Assembly: GCA_021229015.1 (NCBI GenBank)
Contig: CM037783.1
Span: 3,440,725 to 3,504,724 of the forward strand
DNA from: Solen grandis
Taxonomy: Eukaryota; Mollusca; Bivalvia; Adapedonta; Solenidae
DNA: 64,000 bases
Direction of reading: 5' to 3'
The stretch's first letter is position 1. Every line of letters starts with the position of its first letter. The notes beneath the pieces are model-generated. The model ran no database searches. It was not told the origin of the DNA and saw only the letters and a list, made by a program, of their open reading frames with translations. The translations under genes were made by a program, and so were the position numbers. This document shows, in pieces, positions 11,373 through 22,838 of this stretch.

Positions 11373-12640
11373 AGTTCACCTTAGCACTTGTGCTAAGGGT
11401 GAGCTTTTGTGACCACTTTTTGTCCATCGTCTGTCGTACTTCGTCAACAATTGCTTGTGAATACTCTAGAAGCCACAGTTTAGGCCCAGTCTTCATGAAA
11501 TTTATTTTCTCAGGGTGTTTGTCTACATGATATCACGGATGAGTTCGAAATTGGGTCATGTGGAGTCTAAAACTAGGTCACCAGGTCAAATCATAGAAAA
11601 ACCTTGTGAACACTCTAGAGGCCACAGTTTTGGCCCAATCTTCATGAAAATTGGTCAGGGTGTTTGTCTTCATAATATCTCAGATGAGTTTGAAAATGGG
11701 TCATGTTGGGTCAACAACTAGGTCACCAGGTCAAATCTTAGAAAAACCTTGTGAACACTCTAGAGGCCACAGATTTGTCCCAATCTGCATTAGATTTGGT
11801 CAGGATATTTGTCTACATGATATCTCAGATGAGTTTGAAAATGGGTCATGTGGGGTCAAAAACTAGGTCACCAGTCAAATCTTAGAAAAACTTGTGAATA
11901 CTCTAGAGGCCACAGTTTTGGTCCAGTCTTCATGAAAATTGATCAGGGTGTTTGTCTTCATAATGTCTCGGATTAGTTCGAAAATGGATCACGTGGGATA
12001 AAAAAAAAAACCTTCTGAACACTCTAGAGGCCACAGTTTCGACCCAATCTTCATTAGATATGGTTAGGATGTTTGTCTACATGAAATCTTGAATGAGTTT
12101 GAAATTGGGTGGCACCAAAAAAAAACTTTGAACACTCTAGAGGCCACAGTTTTAGCCCTATCTTCATTAGATTTGGTCAGGGTGTTTATCTACATGATAT
12201 CTTGGATGAGTTTGAAATCGGGTCACGTGCGGTCAAAAACTAAGTCACCAGGTCAAATCTTAAAAAAACCTTGTGAACACTCTAGAGGCCACAGTTTTAG
12301 CCTTACCTTAATGTAACTTGGCCAGAATGTTTGTTTACATCAAATCTCGGATGAATTCAAAACTGGGTCACATGGGGTCAAAAAGTAGGTCACCAGGGCA
12401 AATTTTAGAAAAATCTTGTGAACACTCTAGAGGCCTACATTTTTGTACTTGTTTTCATTACACTTGATAAGAATGATGACTGCATGTATTCTCAGTTGAG
12501 CGCAAAGTCAGGTAGGATCAAAATCAAGGTCACATAGTCAAATGTTAGAAAAACAATTTAGTTGCCACATTCTTTGTCACCATGCCTAATACAGCAATCT
12601 TACTCAGGTGAGCGACACAGGGCCATCTTGGCCCTCTTGT
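11373..12640 (+). mobile_element. HINE-like element, family A copy 2
   Basis: It has the same structure as 1210-2490. The 5' end is AGTTCACCTTAGCACTTGTG, whose hairpin partner has changed in step (GTGCTAAGGGTGAGC). There are about eight tandem units beginning TTGTGAACACTCTAGAGGCC. The 3' end is CTCAGGTGAGCG plus the GGGCCA/TGGCCC hairpin and TCTTGT. Several units carry A-run expansions or truncations, so this copy is older or more rearranged inside. Confidence 0.75.
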
Positions 12641-13379
12641 TCTTTATATAAGTGCATTTGAAATACAATCTTTTATTCATTTGGTTTATTCAAACATAAC
12701 CCTTTATTCAAAGTTAAGTTGAGCCCCTAGCATATCCATGCCAAACAAAGTTTGGGGGGTATATAGGAGTTACCTTGTGGTCGGCTGGTCCATTTGAATT
12801 TTCTTGTCTGGAACATAACTTTAAAACTATTCAAGGTATTGGCTTAAAACTTAAAATGTAAACAGATGGTAACTAGAAGTGCAGTGTCCAATAACTGTAA
12901 CTCTACACTTTTAAACTACTGTGCCCATGGGTAAAAGTTTTCAGGAATTTTCCTGAACTTCAGGTTTTTCTTATTACCAAATGACATCATCTTCTGTATA
13001 AAACTATATAAAAAATTGCTGAAGTCATGATTTCCAACTTTTACTCATGTGTGCCAAACAACCATAACTTATCCACTTAGATAAAGACTTGACTTTACTT
13101 ACTTTATTCACTTACTTACTATGTATACAGGTTCTTATCTATGCTCCACCAGGAGTCTGGCTGCTCCTGTATCAAAGCATTTCGCATGGGTTTTAGTCAC
13201 CTTCAGTGATAGTTCTCGTTTCTCTCTGTAGTTTCACAATAATACTTGGAGGAGCTATTAATACATCTTTCTCCAATAACTGACCTTGTGCAATTATAAG
13301 TTGACCATTTCACTCTCTTAAAGAGCCTTTTTTGGTGTGCAATTTTACCTTTTTTTCTTTTGAAAAAAATAGTACTGAT
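12641..13379. other. no gene; weak repeat traces
   Basis: A stretch near 12750-12860 ('ggggggtatataggagttacc...cttgtctggaacataactttaaaac') resembles the opening of family G at 7190. The rest shows no exon or structural signal. Confidence 0.35.
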
Positions 13380-13525
13380 GTATCTTCCTTGTGCTTGGTG
13401 CTCAGCACATAAGGATAGTTCAAGGAAAGATTGACCCAGTGTCAGGATAATGTTTCTGACTGGAATTTGACCAGTCATGCCACTAGCAGGTGTGGTGTCA
13501 TACCACTACAGCCTTTTTGATATCT
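13380..13525 (+). repeat. SINE body fragment
   Basis: It contains CTTGGTGCTCAGCACATAAG, GTGTCAGGATAATG and GGTGTGGTGTCATACCA in the same order as the intact SINE at 30052-30352. The tRNA-like head is missing. Confidence 0.55.
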
Positions 13526-13645
13526 GCACACATTGAGGCAGTACTGTTTCTATACAAAAGTCCATAAAACAATTCTAATTACTCAGTATTCAAAGTATAA
13601 AGAGAAGACAAACAAAATTAGTAAGGAAAAGTGTTTTTGATGCAG

Positions 13646-13755
13646 GTATATCACTGCGATTTGCAACGGTGATGTTCCGTTCCTGGCTGGAAGATAAGGA
13701 TATCGGGTCTGTTGTGAAGGCCCTGAAGGCGGCGCAGCTCGACTCCAGGCTTCTG
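13646..13755 (+). CDS. BZW1: BZW internal exon, mid-protein
   Basis: The first two bases complete a Gly codon with base 7105. The exon then encodes ISLRFATVMFRSWLEDKDIG followed by SVVKALKAAQLDSRLL. Family members have ...KEGVSAAFAVKLFKSWxxEKDINxVxxxLRKxxxDxRLxELFP at this point, so the exon is collinear with the one at 6970-7105. The acceptor is TGATGCAG and the donor is GTTAGA after 13755; the exon ends in phase 0. The intron before it is about 6.5 kb and filled with nested transposons. No frameshift or stop is seen. Confidence 0.88.
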
Positions 13756-13801
13756 GTTAGATATTTATGTTTTATGTATTTATCAAAAACGTTTCCTTTT
13801 T

Positions 13802-14396
13802 AGCTCACCTGAGCACAACATGCTCAAGGAGAGTTATTGTGACCGATGAATGTCCAGCATCAATATTTAACTTAAATGACATCACCTAAACTGCTGGCCA
13901 ATTTTCATATAACTTTACAGCAATGTTCCTTGGGTGGTCTTCTTTAAAAGTTGTTCAAAGAATTAAATTCAATGCCAAAATCTGGTTGCCATGGCAACTA
14001 AATGGGGGGGAAAATGTGAAATTTTTTTCCGCCAAAAGTACTGACTGGATTTAAAATATTATTGCACAGATGTTCCTTTGGTCACTCTCTACCAAGATTG
14101 TCAAAATTTGGATCCAATGAAAAATATAGCTGCCAGGGGGCGAAACCTGTTTTCCATATATGTATAAAGTACAAATTTGAAAAATCTTCTTGTCTAAAAG
14201 TACTGATCGGATTTCAAAATTTTTTCCACAGATGTTTCTTGGGTCTCTTTCAGATTCTTAATAAAAAATTGGATCAGTAAAAAAACATGGCTGCTAGTAC
14301 AAATTTGAAAATTGGTGTCCAAAAGTACATAAGATATTTACCTATTTATACCTTTTTCTCAGGTGAGTGATTCCCGGGCCTTCATGGCCCTCTTGT
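13802..14396 (+). mobile_element. HINE-like element, family F copy 1
   Basis: It opens AGCTCACCTGAGCAC and ends with CTCAGGTGAGTGA, a CGGGCC/GGCCC hairpin region and TCTTGT. The ends match family A, but the interior differs: units of about 130 bp with 'aaaagtactgactggatttaaaa...cacagatgttcctt...gctgcca'. The next copy begins one base after it ends. Confidence 0.7.
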
Positions 14397-14397
14397 T

Positions 14398-15123
14398 AGC
14401 TCACCTGTGTACAACGTGCTCAAGGTGAGCTATTGTGACCGATGAATGTCCGTCGTCTGGTGTCTGTTGTCAACATTTAACTTAAAACGACATCTCCTCC
14501 TAAACCACTGGTCCAATTTAAAAGAAACTTCACAGGAATGTTCCTTGGGTGAAGCCCTTTCATAGTTGTTCAAAGAATTTGATTCCATGCAGAACTCTGG
14601 TTGCCATGTCAATGAAAAGAAAAAAACATATGAACATTTTGAAAATCTTTTCCTCCAAATACTGGCAAGATTTCAAAGTTATTTGGCACAGATGTTCCTT
14701 AGGACACTCTCTACCAAGATTGTTCAAATTATTATGATCCGTTGAAAAACATGGCTGCCATGGGGAGGAGCCCAATTTCCTTTTATGTATAAAGTAAAAA
14801 CTTAAAAAATCTTCTCCCCCAAAAGTACTTGCTGGATTTCAAAGTTATTTGGCACAGATGTTCCTTAGGCCACTCTCTTTCAAAATTGTTCAAATTATTT
14901 TGATCCATTCAAAAACATGGCCGCCAGGGGGCTAAGCCCATTTTCCTTCTATGTATATAGTACAAATTTGAAATTATTTTTGTCCTTAAGTACTCACTCG
15001 ATTTATGGCTGGCAGAGGGCAGAGCCCATTTCCCACAATATCATATGATATTTGCTGTTTCTTTTCCTCTTCCTTATACCTGGTTCTCAGGTGAGTGACC
15101 CAGGGCCATCATGGTCCTCTTGT
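14398..15123 (+). mobile_element. HINE-like element, family F copy 2
   Basis: It is a second, longer copy placed head-to-tail directly after copy 1, sharing the TT junction. It opens AGCTCACCTGTGTAC and ends CTCAGGTGAGTGACCCAGGG, CCATCATGGTCCTCTTGT. Four or so internal units repeat 'caaagttatttggcacagatgttccttaggccactctc'. No coding capacity. Confidence 0.7.
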
Positions 15124-15500
15124 TTTCATTTGTCATTTGCAACAATATGTCAAAATATAAATATTTTATTAACATCATCAAATGTATTGTACCAGATGAT
15201 GACTGATTAAAGTTATAAGAGCTTAAATAATTTTCATATGTTATTAGGGTTATGAGAATTCATTTTTCTTTCCCCTTCAGTATACAGCAAGGATACATAT
15301 ATTTTTTTAAAAACACCAAATTATACTAATTTGACGCAAATATGAGATGTGTTCCTATGCAAAAGTTTCTAAAATTAACTTTTCCATTTAGACCTCTGGT
15401 TATTGACATTATAATAGTTGCTTATAAGACTAATATGGAATTTTACAGAGCACTTTATATGTATTATAATTTCACTGCATATCTTAGAAAATTGTTTTTT

Positions 15501-16096
15501 ATGCCCCCACTTGAAAAGTGGGCGGCATATAGCATTGCTGCTGTTTGTATGTACGTCTATATGACCAAAACTTGCCTGATCATTAACTGGCGAACTGCAG
15601 AGCCTGGGTTTGTGAAACCTGGTAGGAACATTGGCAATGACCAGCAGATGTACCCTATTTATTTTTAAGTCTCTAGGTCAAAGGTCAGAGTTACTGTGTA
15701 CAGAGAATGAAATCCTCGCCTGATCATTAATTGGAGGACCGCAGGGTCTGGGTTTATGAAACCTGGTAGGAACATTGGCCATGACCAGTAGATGAACCCT
15801 ACTGAATTTGAGGTTACTAGGTCAAAGGTCAAGGCCACTGTGTACATTAGTATAAAATCCTCATCTGATCAGTAACTGGAGAACTGCAGGGCCTGGGTTT
15901 GTGAAACCTGGTAGGGACATTGGCCATGACCAGTAGATGAACCCTATTGATTTTGAGGTTACTATGTCAAAGGTCATGGTCACTGAAACCTTTAGTATGA
16001 AATCTTTGTCAGACTGGACAAAGGTTCTTGACATGCTATTATTCAACTAAAAAGTGGTTGTGGGGTCACCTGTTTCCTATGGACACATTTCTAGTT
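15501..16096 (+). mobile_element. HINE-like element, family H
   Basis: The 5' end ATGCCCCCACTTGAAAAGTG folds on GTGGGCGGCAT. The 3' end carries the loose inverse GTGGGGTCA and a TTTCTAGTT terminus. Three internal units of about 125 bp repeat 'ctgatcattaactgg.gaactgcagggcctgggtttgtgaaacctggtagg'. Short open frames inside come from this periodicity. Confidence 0.6.
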
Positions 16097-16466
16097 TAAA
16101 ACAAATCTGATTCAAATCTAATTACCTTTAAACATAAGATGATGCTTAAGAGTAATTCATAGGAAAACCTGTTTAGTTAATGTATAGATATATAGTATGA
16201 CTAAAAAGTCAAGTTTTGTGCTACAAATGTAATGATGGTAAACTCAAGGGCAACTAATCTTATTGTCAACAGTTGATAATTATACCCCTGCTTCACAGTA
16301 GTTGGCTATTTAGAAAAATACACCCTTCGAGTCGTGTCATGTCCCATCCTACACTCACATTACATGAAGACAAGGTGGAGTGCAGGGATTGTTATTCACC
16401 TTTAGTAATAATTCCAGTTATTGTTACTGCTGCAAACTTGTAACATGACATCCTGTATGCCTGCAG

Positions 16467-16553
16467 GAGTTGTTTCCTTTGAACAAGCGTAGCCAGGAAG
16501 CATTTGTTGCTCACTTCAAGAGGGAAGGACTGGATGCAGTTGCTAATTTCCAG
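16467..16553 (+). CDS. BZW1: BZW internal exon, following the LFP motif
   Basis: This 29-codon exon encodes ELFPLNKRSQEAFVAHFKRE followed by GLDAVANFQ. It continues exactly from the DSRLL end of the previous exon and matches the family segment ELFPxNKxxxExFxxxFxExGLxxLxxY. The acceptor is GCCTGCAG and the donor is GTAAGG; both boundaries are phase 0. The rest of the protein, including the C-terminal W2/eIF5C domain that binds eIF2-beta, is not found between here and the gap at 18312, nor in the first part of the next contig. Confidence 0.87.
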
Positions 16554-16712
16554 GTAAGGATTGTCACTAGGTAAAACCTAAGAGTTTACTTTGTTGGGCA
16601 GCCCTTGGAAAAAAAGGGATTTGCATATGTCATATGTTCAGGCCAAAAAAAAAAAAAAGTTCCTTGTCTCCAGCAAATAAAAAAGAGGATTATAGGTCAG
16701 GATTATATTTTT

Positions 16713-17485
16713 ATACGCCCATCTTAAGATGGGGCGTATTATGTGAACACTCACGGCGGGTGGGCGTGCGGGCGGGCGTGGAACATTTGTTGTCCGGGCT
16801 CTAACTTCAATACCATTAGTCCAATCCTTCTCAAACTTTTCACACATGTGCATGGCCATAATATCGCGGATGAGTTCGATATCCAGCATTATCGCGTGAA
16901 TGACTTAGAAGATATGGCCCTTGATGTACACAAAATACTTGAAATTGTGATTGTCCAGGCTCTAACTTCAATACCGTTAGCCCAATCCTTTTCAAACTTT
17001 TCACACATGTGCATGGCCATAATATCACGGATGAGTTCGATATCCAGCATTATCGCGTGAAAGACTTAAAAGTTATGGCCCTTGACTTACACAAAATACT
17101 TGAAATTGTGATTGTCCAGGCTCTAACTTCAATACCGTTAGACCAATCCTTTTCAAACTTTCCACACATGTGCATGGCCATAAAATCGCGGATGAGTTCG
17201 ATATTCAGCATTATTGCGTGAATGACTTAGAAGTTATGGCCCTTGATGTACACAACATACTTGAAAATTTGCTTGTCCCTAGTCCTTAGACCCTATGAGG
17301 TGTTGTCAGATCTTGCAGTTAATTAATAGAAATGTATCAACATTTTTTTTTTATGATTAACATCATTAACTAATGGGATTTTGGAATTATTTTGCTTATT
17401 TATGGACAGTAGCTTGTTTCTCTGAGCTATTTCTGAGAGTCCCCATACCATGATGGGCGTATTTTGTGGCAGTCCTGACCCTTGT
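16713..17485 (+). mobile_element. HINE-like element, family C copy 2
   Basis: It has the same ends as 4814-5717: ATACGCCCATCTTAAGATGG and GATGGGCGTAT with CCTTGT. It carries two to three internal units. An extra GGGCGTGCGGGCG stretch near the 5' end shows small-scale expansion. The last 260 bp differ from copy 1 by only a few bases. Confidence 0.75.
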
Positions 17486-17613
17486 TTATTTATTGTTTTA
17501 CATGAATGAAAGGTAAAAAAGGGGGAAAGATTTTTTTAAAGGCGGAAAGGTAAAAAAACCTTTAGGGTCGGTTGTAAAAAAAATAGGGTGGGTTGGGCGA
17601 CCAGAACTTTTTT

Positions 17614-18311
17614 AGCTCGACTATTCGAAGAATATGAGAGCTATTGTAGTCGCCCTGGCGTCGGCATTGGCGTTGCGGCTTTTGGTTAAAGTTTTGCATG
17701 CAAGTTACTATCAACCTTATATCTCAATAACCATTTATGGTATTGACTTGAAAGTTTATAATTATGTTCAGGGCATCAGACAACCAAGTTAGATAACTCT
17801 TGACTTTTTAACTTAGAAATTTTGGTAAAGTTTTGCATGCAAGATACTCTCATGCTTATATCTCAGTATCCAGGCATGCGATTGATTTTAAACATCTTTA
17901 ATATGTTTAGGGATATCACACTTTCATGGTAGATAACTCAGGATTGAATATGTTACAAATTATAGCCTCTTTTTAACTTAGAAATTTTGGTTAAAGTATT
18001 GCATGCAAGGTACTTTCATGCTTATATCTCAGAGTCCAGGCATGGGATTGATTTGAAACATCTTTAATTTGTTTATAACACTTGATGGGATATATTATAA
18101 ATTATGGCCTCTTTTTAACTTAGAAATTTTGGTTAAATTTTTGCATTCAAGCTACTATCCAGCTTATATCTCAGAAATTGCTTGTGGAATTGACTAGAAA
18201 GTTAAGGAGTGTTTTAAGGGGCATCAGAAAACCAATGAGGATAACTTTTGGACTGAATTTTATGCAAATTATGGCCCTTTTCTTGCTTGGATTTTTGGTT
18301 AAAGTTTTGCA
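17614..18311 (+). mobile_element. HINE-like element, family B copy 2, cut by the gap
   Basis: It starts AGCTCGACTATTCGAAGAAT as in copy 1 and continues through at least three internal units until the N run begins. The 3' end is missing. A contig ending inside a multi-copy tandem-unit element is a typical assembly break. Confidence 0.7.
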
Positions 18312-18411
18312 NNNNNNNNNNNNNNNNNNNNNNNNNNNNNNNNNNNNNNNNNNNNNNNNNNNNNNNNNNNNNNNNNNNNNNNNNNNNNNNNNNNNNNNNN
18401 NNNNNNNNNNN
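18312..18411. other. assembly gap of 100 N
   Basis: Exactly 100 unknown bases, the usual placeholder for a scaffold join of unknown size. The missing C-terminal BZW exons may lie here. Confidence 0.95.
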
Positions 18412-19716
18412 ATTTAGATGGTTTTTTTTTTTTTTCCCTATTCAAATATAGGTTTTTATTGGAAAATCACTTATCCGAAAAGGTTCGAAGACAATTTTTC
18501 ACAGCATTATTCAATAACATGACATTGCACATCTATACGTTGAGACCCGACGTACGCTACTGGTGTCCCTTGACGTTACGCATAACGTCGATGTTTCAGA
18601 CAGCTGACAAACAAGAACGTTGTTTAGTTTAAACACATTTATTTCCATTTAAAACGGAGGAAATGTAGATCTACGTAAAATGTAAATGTAAAACATTGTT
18701 TATCATTATTATTATTATTAATAATAATATATGTATTTCAATTCAAATCAATTTAATAGTATGAACGAAATATTAATTCCCATTAATTTTCAAACTCTGC
18801 GCACCGGTTACGTCACGCTACGCTACTTTAATTACTGCCACCAAACAAGTCACGTGATGATAGTTGAAACCATGTGACCAAAATATAGCGGTTTCCTTGA
18901 AAAATCATCAATCCAAATTATCTGCTATATATCACTCTTTCTGCTTTGTTTTTAACACAATCGTTGGGTTAAATTCTCTTGCACAGTCAAAAATCAGTTG
19001 CCGTTCACTTTCACAAGCCAGATGCATTGTTGTCTGGTTACCGGTGTAACAGTAAAAGTACACTCATAATTTTATAAATTAATGTTATTCAATTTTATTT
19101 TTCACTCTTTATATAATCATGAATGTTATTTTCGTGAAATATACCGCAACTGATATGATATATTCAAAACTAATATCCAAAGCGAAAAAAACCCAGTAAA
19201 TCCGGCCTTACATTCGGCAAACAAACCCTGATTGTTTTACTAAAAAATACTTGAAATATGTAATAAATTCTTACCATACCAAACTCATTTTACACACTGG
19301 TCAAACCATTTTTTTTAAAATTCAAAATAGGCCCTTTTGCTAAAATCTTCTTAACTAAGAGATATAAATCAAAGTTTACCTGAATTTTCTAAGAGGTATT
19401 TTTGGTTGATATTGCCAAATGCCAAATAAAAAAGACGAGGGGTGGCTAATCATATTTTGCATCGGGCATGGTTCAGATTATTTTGACCTATAGTAGAAAA
19501 TACCTGTATAAGTGCGTCCAAGAGGTCTGCCAATCAATTTTAATTTTTCGTCTACATCTATCATCTACGATACATCTACACAATACTTCCAACTATTACT
19601 AATTACTTAATATTACCTGTGTCTAAATAAATATGACTGGTTGAATAATATGATAAACAGTTTGGACGGTAAATTAACATTTATTTGAATACAATATTAC
19701 AATACAAGTACAAAAG
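18412..19716. other. no gene identified at start of second contig
   Basis: AT-rich sequence with a small ATT/AAT palindromic microsatellite near 18700-18730. A 31-codon minus-strand frame at 18932-19027 is noted separately but not called. No further BZW exon is seen. Confidence 0.4.
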
Positions 19717-19735
19717 TGCTGCCTGAGGCAGCACA
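19717..19735. other. short perfect hairpin
   Basis: GTGCTGCC-TGA-GGCAGCAC has an 8-bp stem and a 3-base loop in AT-rich surroundings. It is too short for a called terminator or microRNA and could lie in a 3' UTR of an unseen gene. Confidence 0.5.
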
Positions 19736-22433
19736 TTGAAATAAGCACGACGACAAAGAAAAAATTGTCTGATAATAAAATTTATGTGGGTTAACAGGAA
19801 AACATTTTTTTTTTTTTTTACATAACTTTTATTGAGATGTGAACTTGTTTACATAAGTTTATATATTTTATTACATGAAAAAGACAAGTTCCAATACTTG
19901 AAGTGAATCTAAAAATGAAGAAAGACACACAATATGTTTAAATATGAAAACAAAGGCCTAATATACATTATTTAGAGGACGCAAAAAAAAATTCAATGCA
20001 AAAAAGAAAAATGTGCAGCCAGACCAGGACTGTTATCCGAGACCACTTACAAAAGACTCCTACCGATAACGGTTACATATTCGCTGCAAATATGGAATTT
20101 GTTGCAGAATAACAGATCAAATTGATAGTGATCCTGATAAACAAAAAGGTAGTATATACATTGGAGATACTTTAATGATCACTTGTTTGGTGCAAAATAA
20201 CTAAAAAAATGTGCAGCCAGACCAAGACTTCAGCCTGGGACCCCTAAAGGATGATTGTTCTACTGGTTAAGTTCTCTGACTGATAAGTGTTACTTACCGG
20301 TATTGGCACTACATGAGTTAGTTTTAAAAAAATGGTTGGTGATTGGAAGGTTTTATAAAGTTTACAGTGGTAAAAGATTAAACATTGTAAAAGAAAATCA
20401 TATTTTTGTGTTATTATTTTAATATACAGCATGAAAAAAAATAGGAATGCATAGAAAATTTGTTTTCAAGATGCTTCAGATATATAATATACTTTTTTAG
20501 TATCACATTTATAAAATACATTATTTTTTTGAGAATAGTGGTGAATATTTGATATGAAAATATTACAAATTAAAATTATGAGAAAATATATTGTTTTACT
20601 GAACTAAAACAGATTACTACCCTTAATAAGTCAAACATCTGGAGGCCTCATTTTCCAGAATTGCAGGAAAGAACCATGAAATTATCATTAGGTAAAAAAT
20701 ATTTTTGAACACTAGCTCCAGGAGAAAGACTTTTAATTTAAGTACATGTGCATATATACCAGTATATGAAGAGTACATACAGAAACTAGCTGCCCCCACT
20801 TAAGACATCATTTTTCAAAGGATCAAATTCATTTAAACAATGTGGTATGTGGGTGACCATTTGTGCCAAATGAAATTAAAATCTGACCATTAGTTACAAT
20901 GATTTTTTTATAAATATATAAACAGTATGATTATTAGGAAACTAGCCAACCATCTGGTGCTCCAGTTTTTAAGGAATAAATTTCAAGTAAGCAATTATGG
21001 TAGAAGGCAATGAGGCAACCATTTGTGCAAATTGAAATTAATTTTGACCAATGGTTTCAGAAGGGAAGAAATTTAAGGGACAACTTAATTTTAGCAATGA
21101 CAGTAGATAGTCATGAGGTGGCAATTTGTAATTGATGAAATTGAATTATTCGGGCCCTTTGTTTCAGGGAACAGCTTTTTAAAAAATTTCAAAATCAAAT
21201 TTTGTTGGTTGCCACTGCAAACGACAAATGGGCATCTGACAAGTAGTTTCAGAAGATATATCTTTTAAAGCAAATTGTTGCCATCAGAAGATGGGACACA
21301 AGGTGACCAGAATAGCTCACCTTCAGCTTGATGTGCTATGTTGAACTAAGAACGGTTATGATCAGGATACATTGTTTTAAGTTATTGATTCATATTCCAA
21401 AAACGGAATGTAGGATTGTATTATTTCAATTATTTTAAGAAGCAGTTTTGGTCCATGCAAAAAAAAAAGAAAGGAAGATTTTTTTTTGGAAACAAACTGA
21501 TGTGCTTACACTTTAGAAAGGATGACTGACAATCTGGAATGACAGTCTCCCATATTTTCTCCTCAATAAACAAATCTCTAAGTTCAAAACTTTTTTTTCA
21601 GAGTTTCTTCTTACATTTCAGAGCATGAGATTAAATACCATTTGTTATAAGAACATTCATGAGAAACTTTTTAATCACTAGGTCAATAAATAAAGGAGTT
21701 TTAGACCTTCTGAACTTTTAGTTAAGAGAAAACTGAGTTGAAAAGTTGTGAAATGCAAGCAAGGTCATTTTTTTTATGAGGGTGAAATTAAAACAACAAA
21801 TCATCAAAACTAAAAGAAAAAGAGAAAATATAGTATAACGGGTTTGTCAGTGATTGTTGTGCATCCGTTCATTGGCCAACAGGCGCATGTCATATATAGA
21901 CCATTTCACTCTGAAATGAGACATTCACTAAGTCAAGAAGTCCTCTCTGACTGTCACCAAGTCAATCTTCATGTTGGTATAACATTCCACACAGTGTTCA
22001 GTTGGGTAGTAAACATATCAGATTTTCTACCAGTCACAGATTTGTCAGTTTTGTCACAAAGCATACAGCATATATGTATTGCCAAACCCCTGATGAAATG
22101 GTATATTGGTTGTTTGAGGTGTTGTTAACTGCTGCCTGCTGAGGTGAATAGAATGCTGAATTTTGGCTTGAAAACTGGTAATAGCTGCCCCTGGCCTTTC
22201 TTAAGCGCTTATTTATTGTCAGTGTCCAATTTACTAGGTTTTCCGCAGCCCCTCCCATTTTCTATTTATTGCAAGCTGAAAAGTCAAAAAATGAAGATAA
22301 TTAGTTGCGTATTCATAATTTTAAATATACAGTGTGTGAGCATCAGTAATATATCTGCTTTAGTATTAAACATATAAATTAGAAAGAGATTCCAGAGATA
22401 CTGGATTCACATACTGCATATTACTCACAATAG

Positions 22434-22436
<3 letters not shown>
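19736..22436. other. no gene; AT-rich with a short duplicated block
   Basis: A phrase AATGTGCAGCCAGACCA.GAC occurs twice, about 200 bp apart (near 20010 and 20210), which is a partial tandem duplication. No exon, tRNA or transposon end was recognised in the remainder. Confidence 0.4.

Positions 22437-22484
<48 letters not shown>
22437..22484. repeat. (AT)n microsatellite
   Basis: An uninterrupted AT dinucleotide run of about 48 bp directly upstream of a SINE head. Confidence 0.95.
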
Positions 22485-22488
<4 letters not shown>

Positions 22489-22497
22489 TGTGCTACT

Positions 22498-22570
22498 GGC
22501 CGGGTAGCTCAGTCGGTAGAGCATTCGCCCTGTAAGTGAAAGGTCCCAGGTTCAAGTCCCGGTCAGACTG
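22498..22570 (+). repeat. tRNA-Thr-like SINE head, copy 1
   Basis: It is a 73-nt tRNA-like unit with A box TAGCTCAGTCGGTAGAGC, B box GGTTCAAGTCC, and an anticodon loop CCTGTAA with TGT at position 34-36 counted from its start. The anticodon stem pairs. The acceptor stem has two mismatches and G-T pairs, so a working tRNA is unlikely; a second diverged copy lies 268 bp on. This points to a polymerase III SINE head rather than a tRNA gene. Confidence 0.65.
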
Positions 22571-22765
22571 TACATATTTCTCACCATGTGACATAAGGCG
22601 CCCAACGTTGGACTAGCTGTGACATAAGTGGCAGGTCTGTCTAATTATACCTACACATGGTTATATTTACACAATAACTCCTAGAATTCAGGGACAAATT
22701 CTTAAATGAAGGGGGATAATGTCACAGTATTGATTACCCACAATAGGGAAGAAAGATGTGTATGT
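22571..22765 (+). repeat. SINE body between the two heads
   Basis: The sequence after each head is similar ('tacatatttctc...gtgacata' against 'caaatctttctc...gtgacata'). This marks a shared SINE body start and possibly a tandem SINE pair. Confidence 0.45.
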
Positions 22766-22838
22766 GGCTGTGAAGCTCAGTTGGTAGAGCATTCGCCCTG
22801 TAAGCAAGAGACCCCGGGTTCTAATCACGGTCAGGCTG
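22766..22838 (+). repeat. tRNA-Thr-like SINE head, copy 2
   Basis: It is a 73-nt relative of the copy at 22498, with A box GAAGCTCAGTTGGTAGAGC, the same CCTGTAA loop with TGT at positions 34-36, and a decayed B box GGGTTCTAATC. It is more diverged, so more probably an old SINE than a gene. Confidence 0.6.

Noticed and set aside
11515..12316. Frames similar to those at 1235-2265
   Set aside because: Same explanation: internal units of family A copy 2.
18932..19027. 31-codon minus-strand frame starting MHLACESERQLIFDCAREF
   Set aside because: It looks protein-like, but it is short, has no recognisable family and no clear donor, so it is not called.
22498..22838. Two functional tRNA-Thr genes
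   Set aside because: Acceptor stems contain mismatches and the copies are diverged with a shared body, which fits SINEs better.
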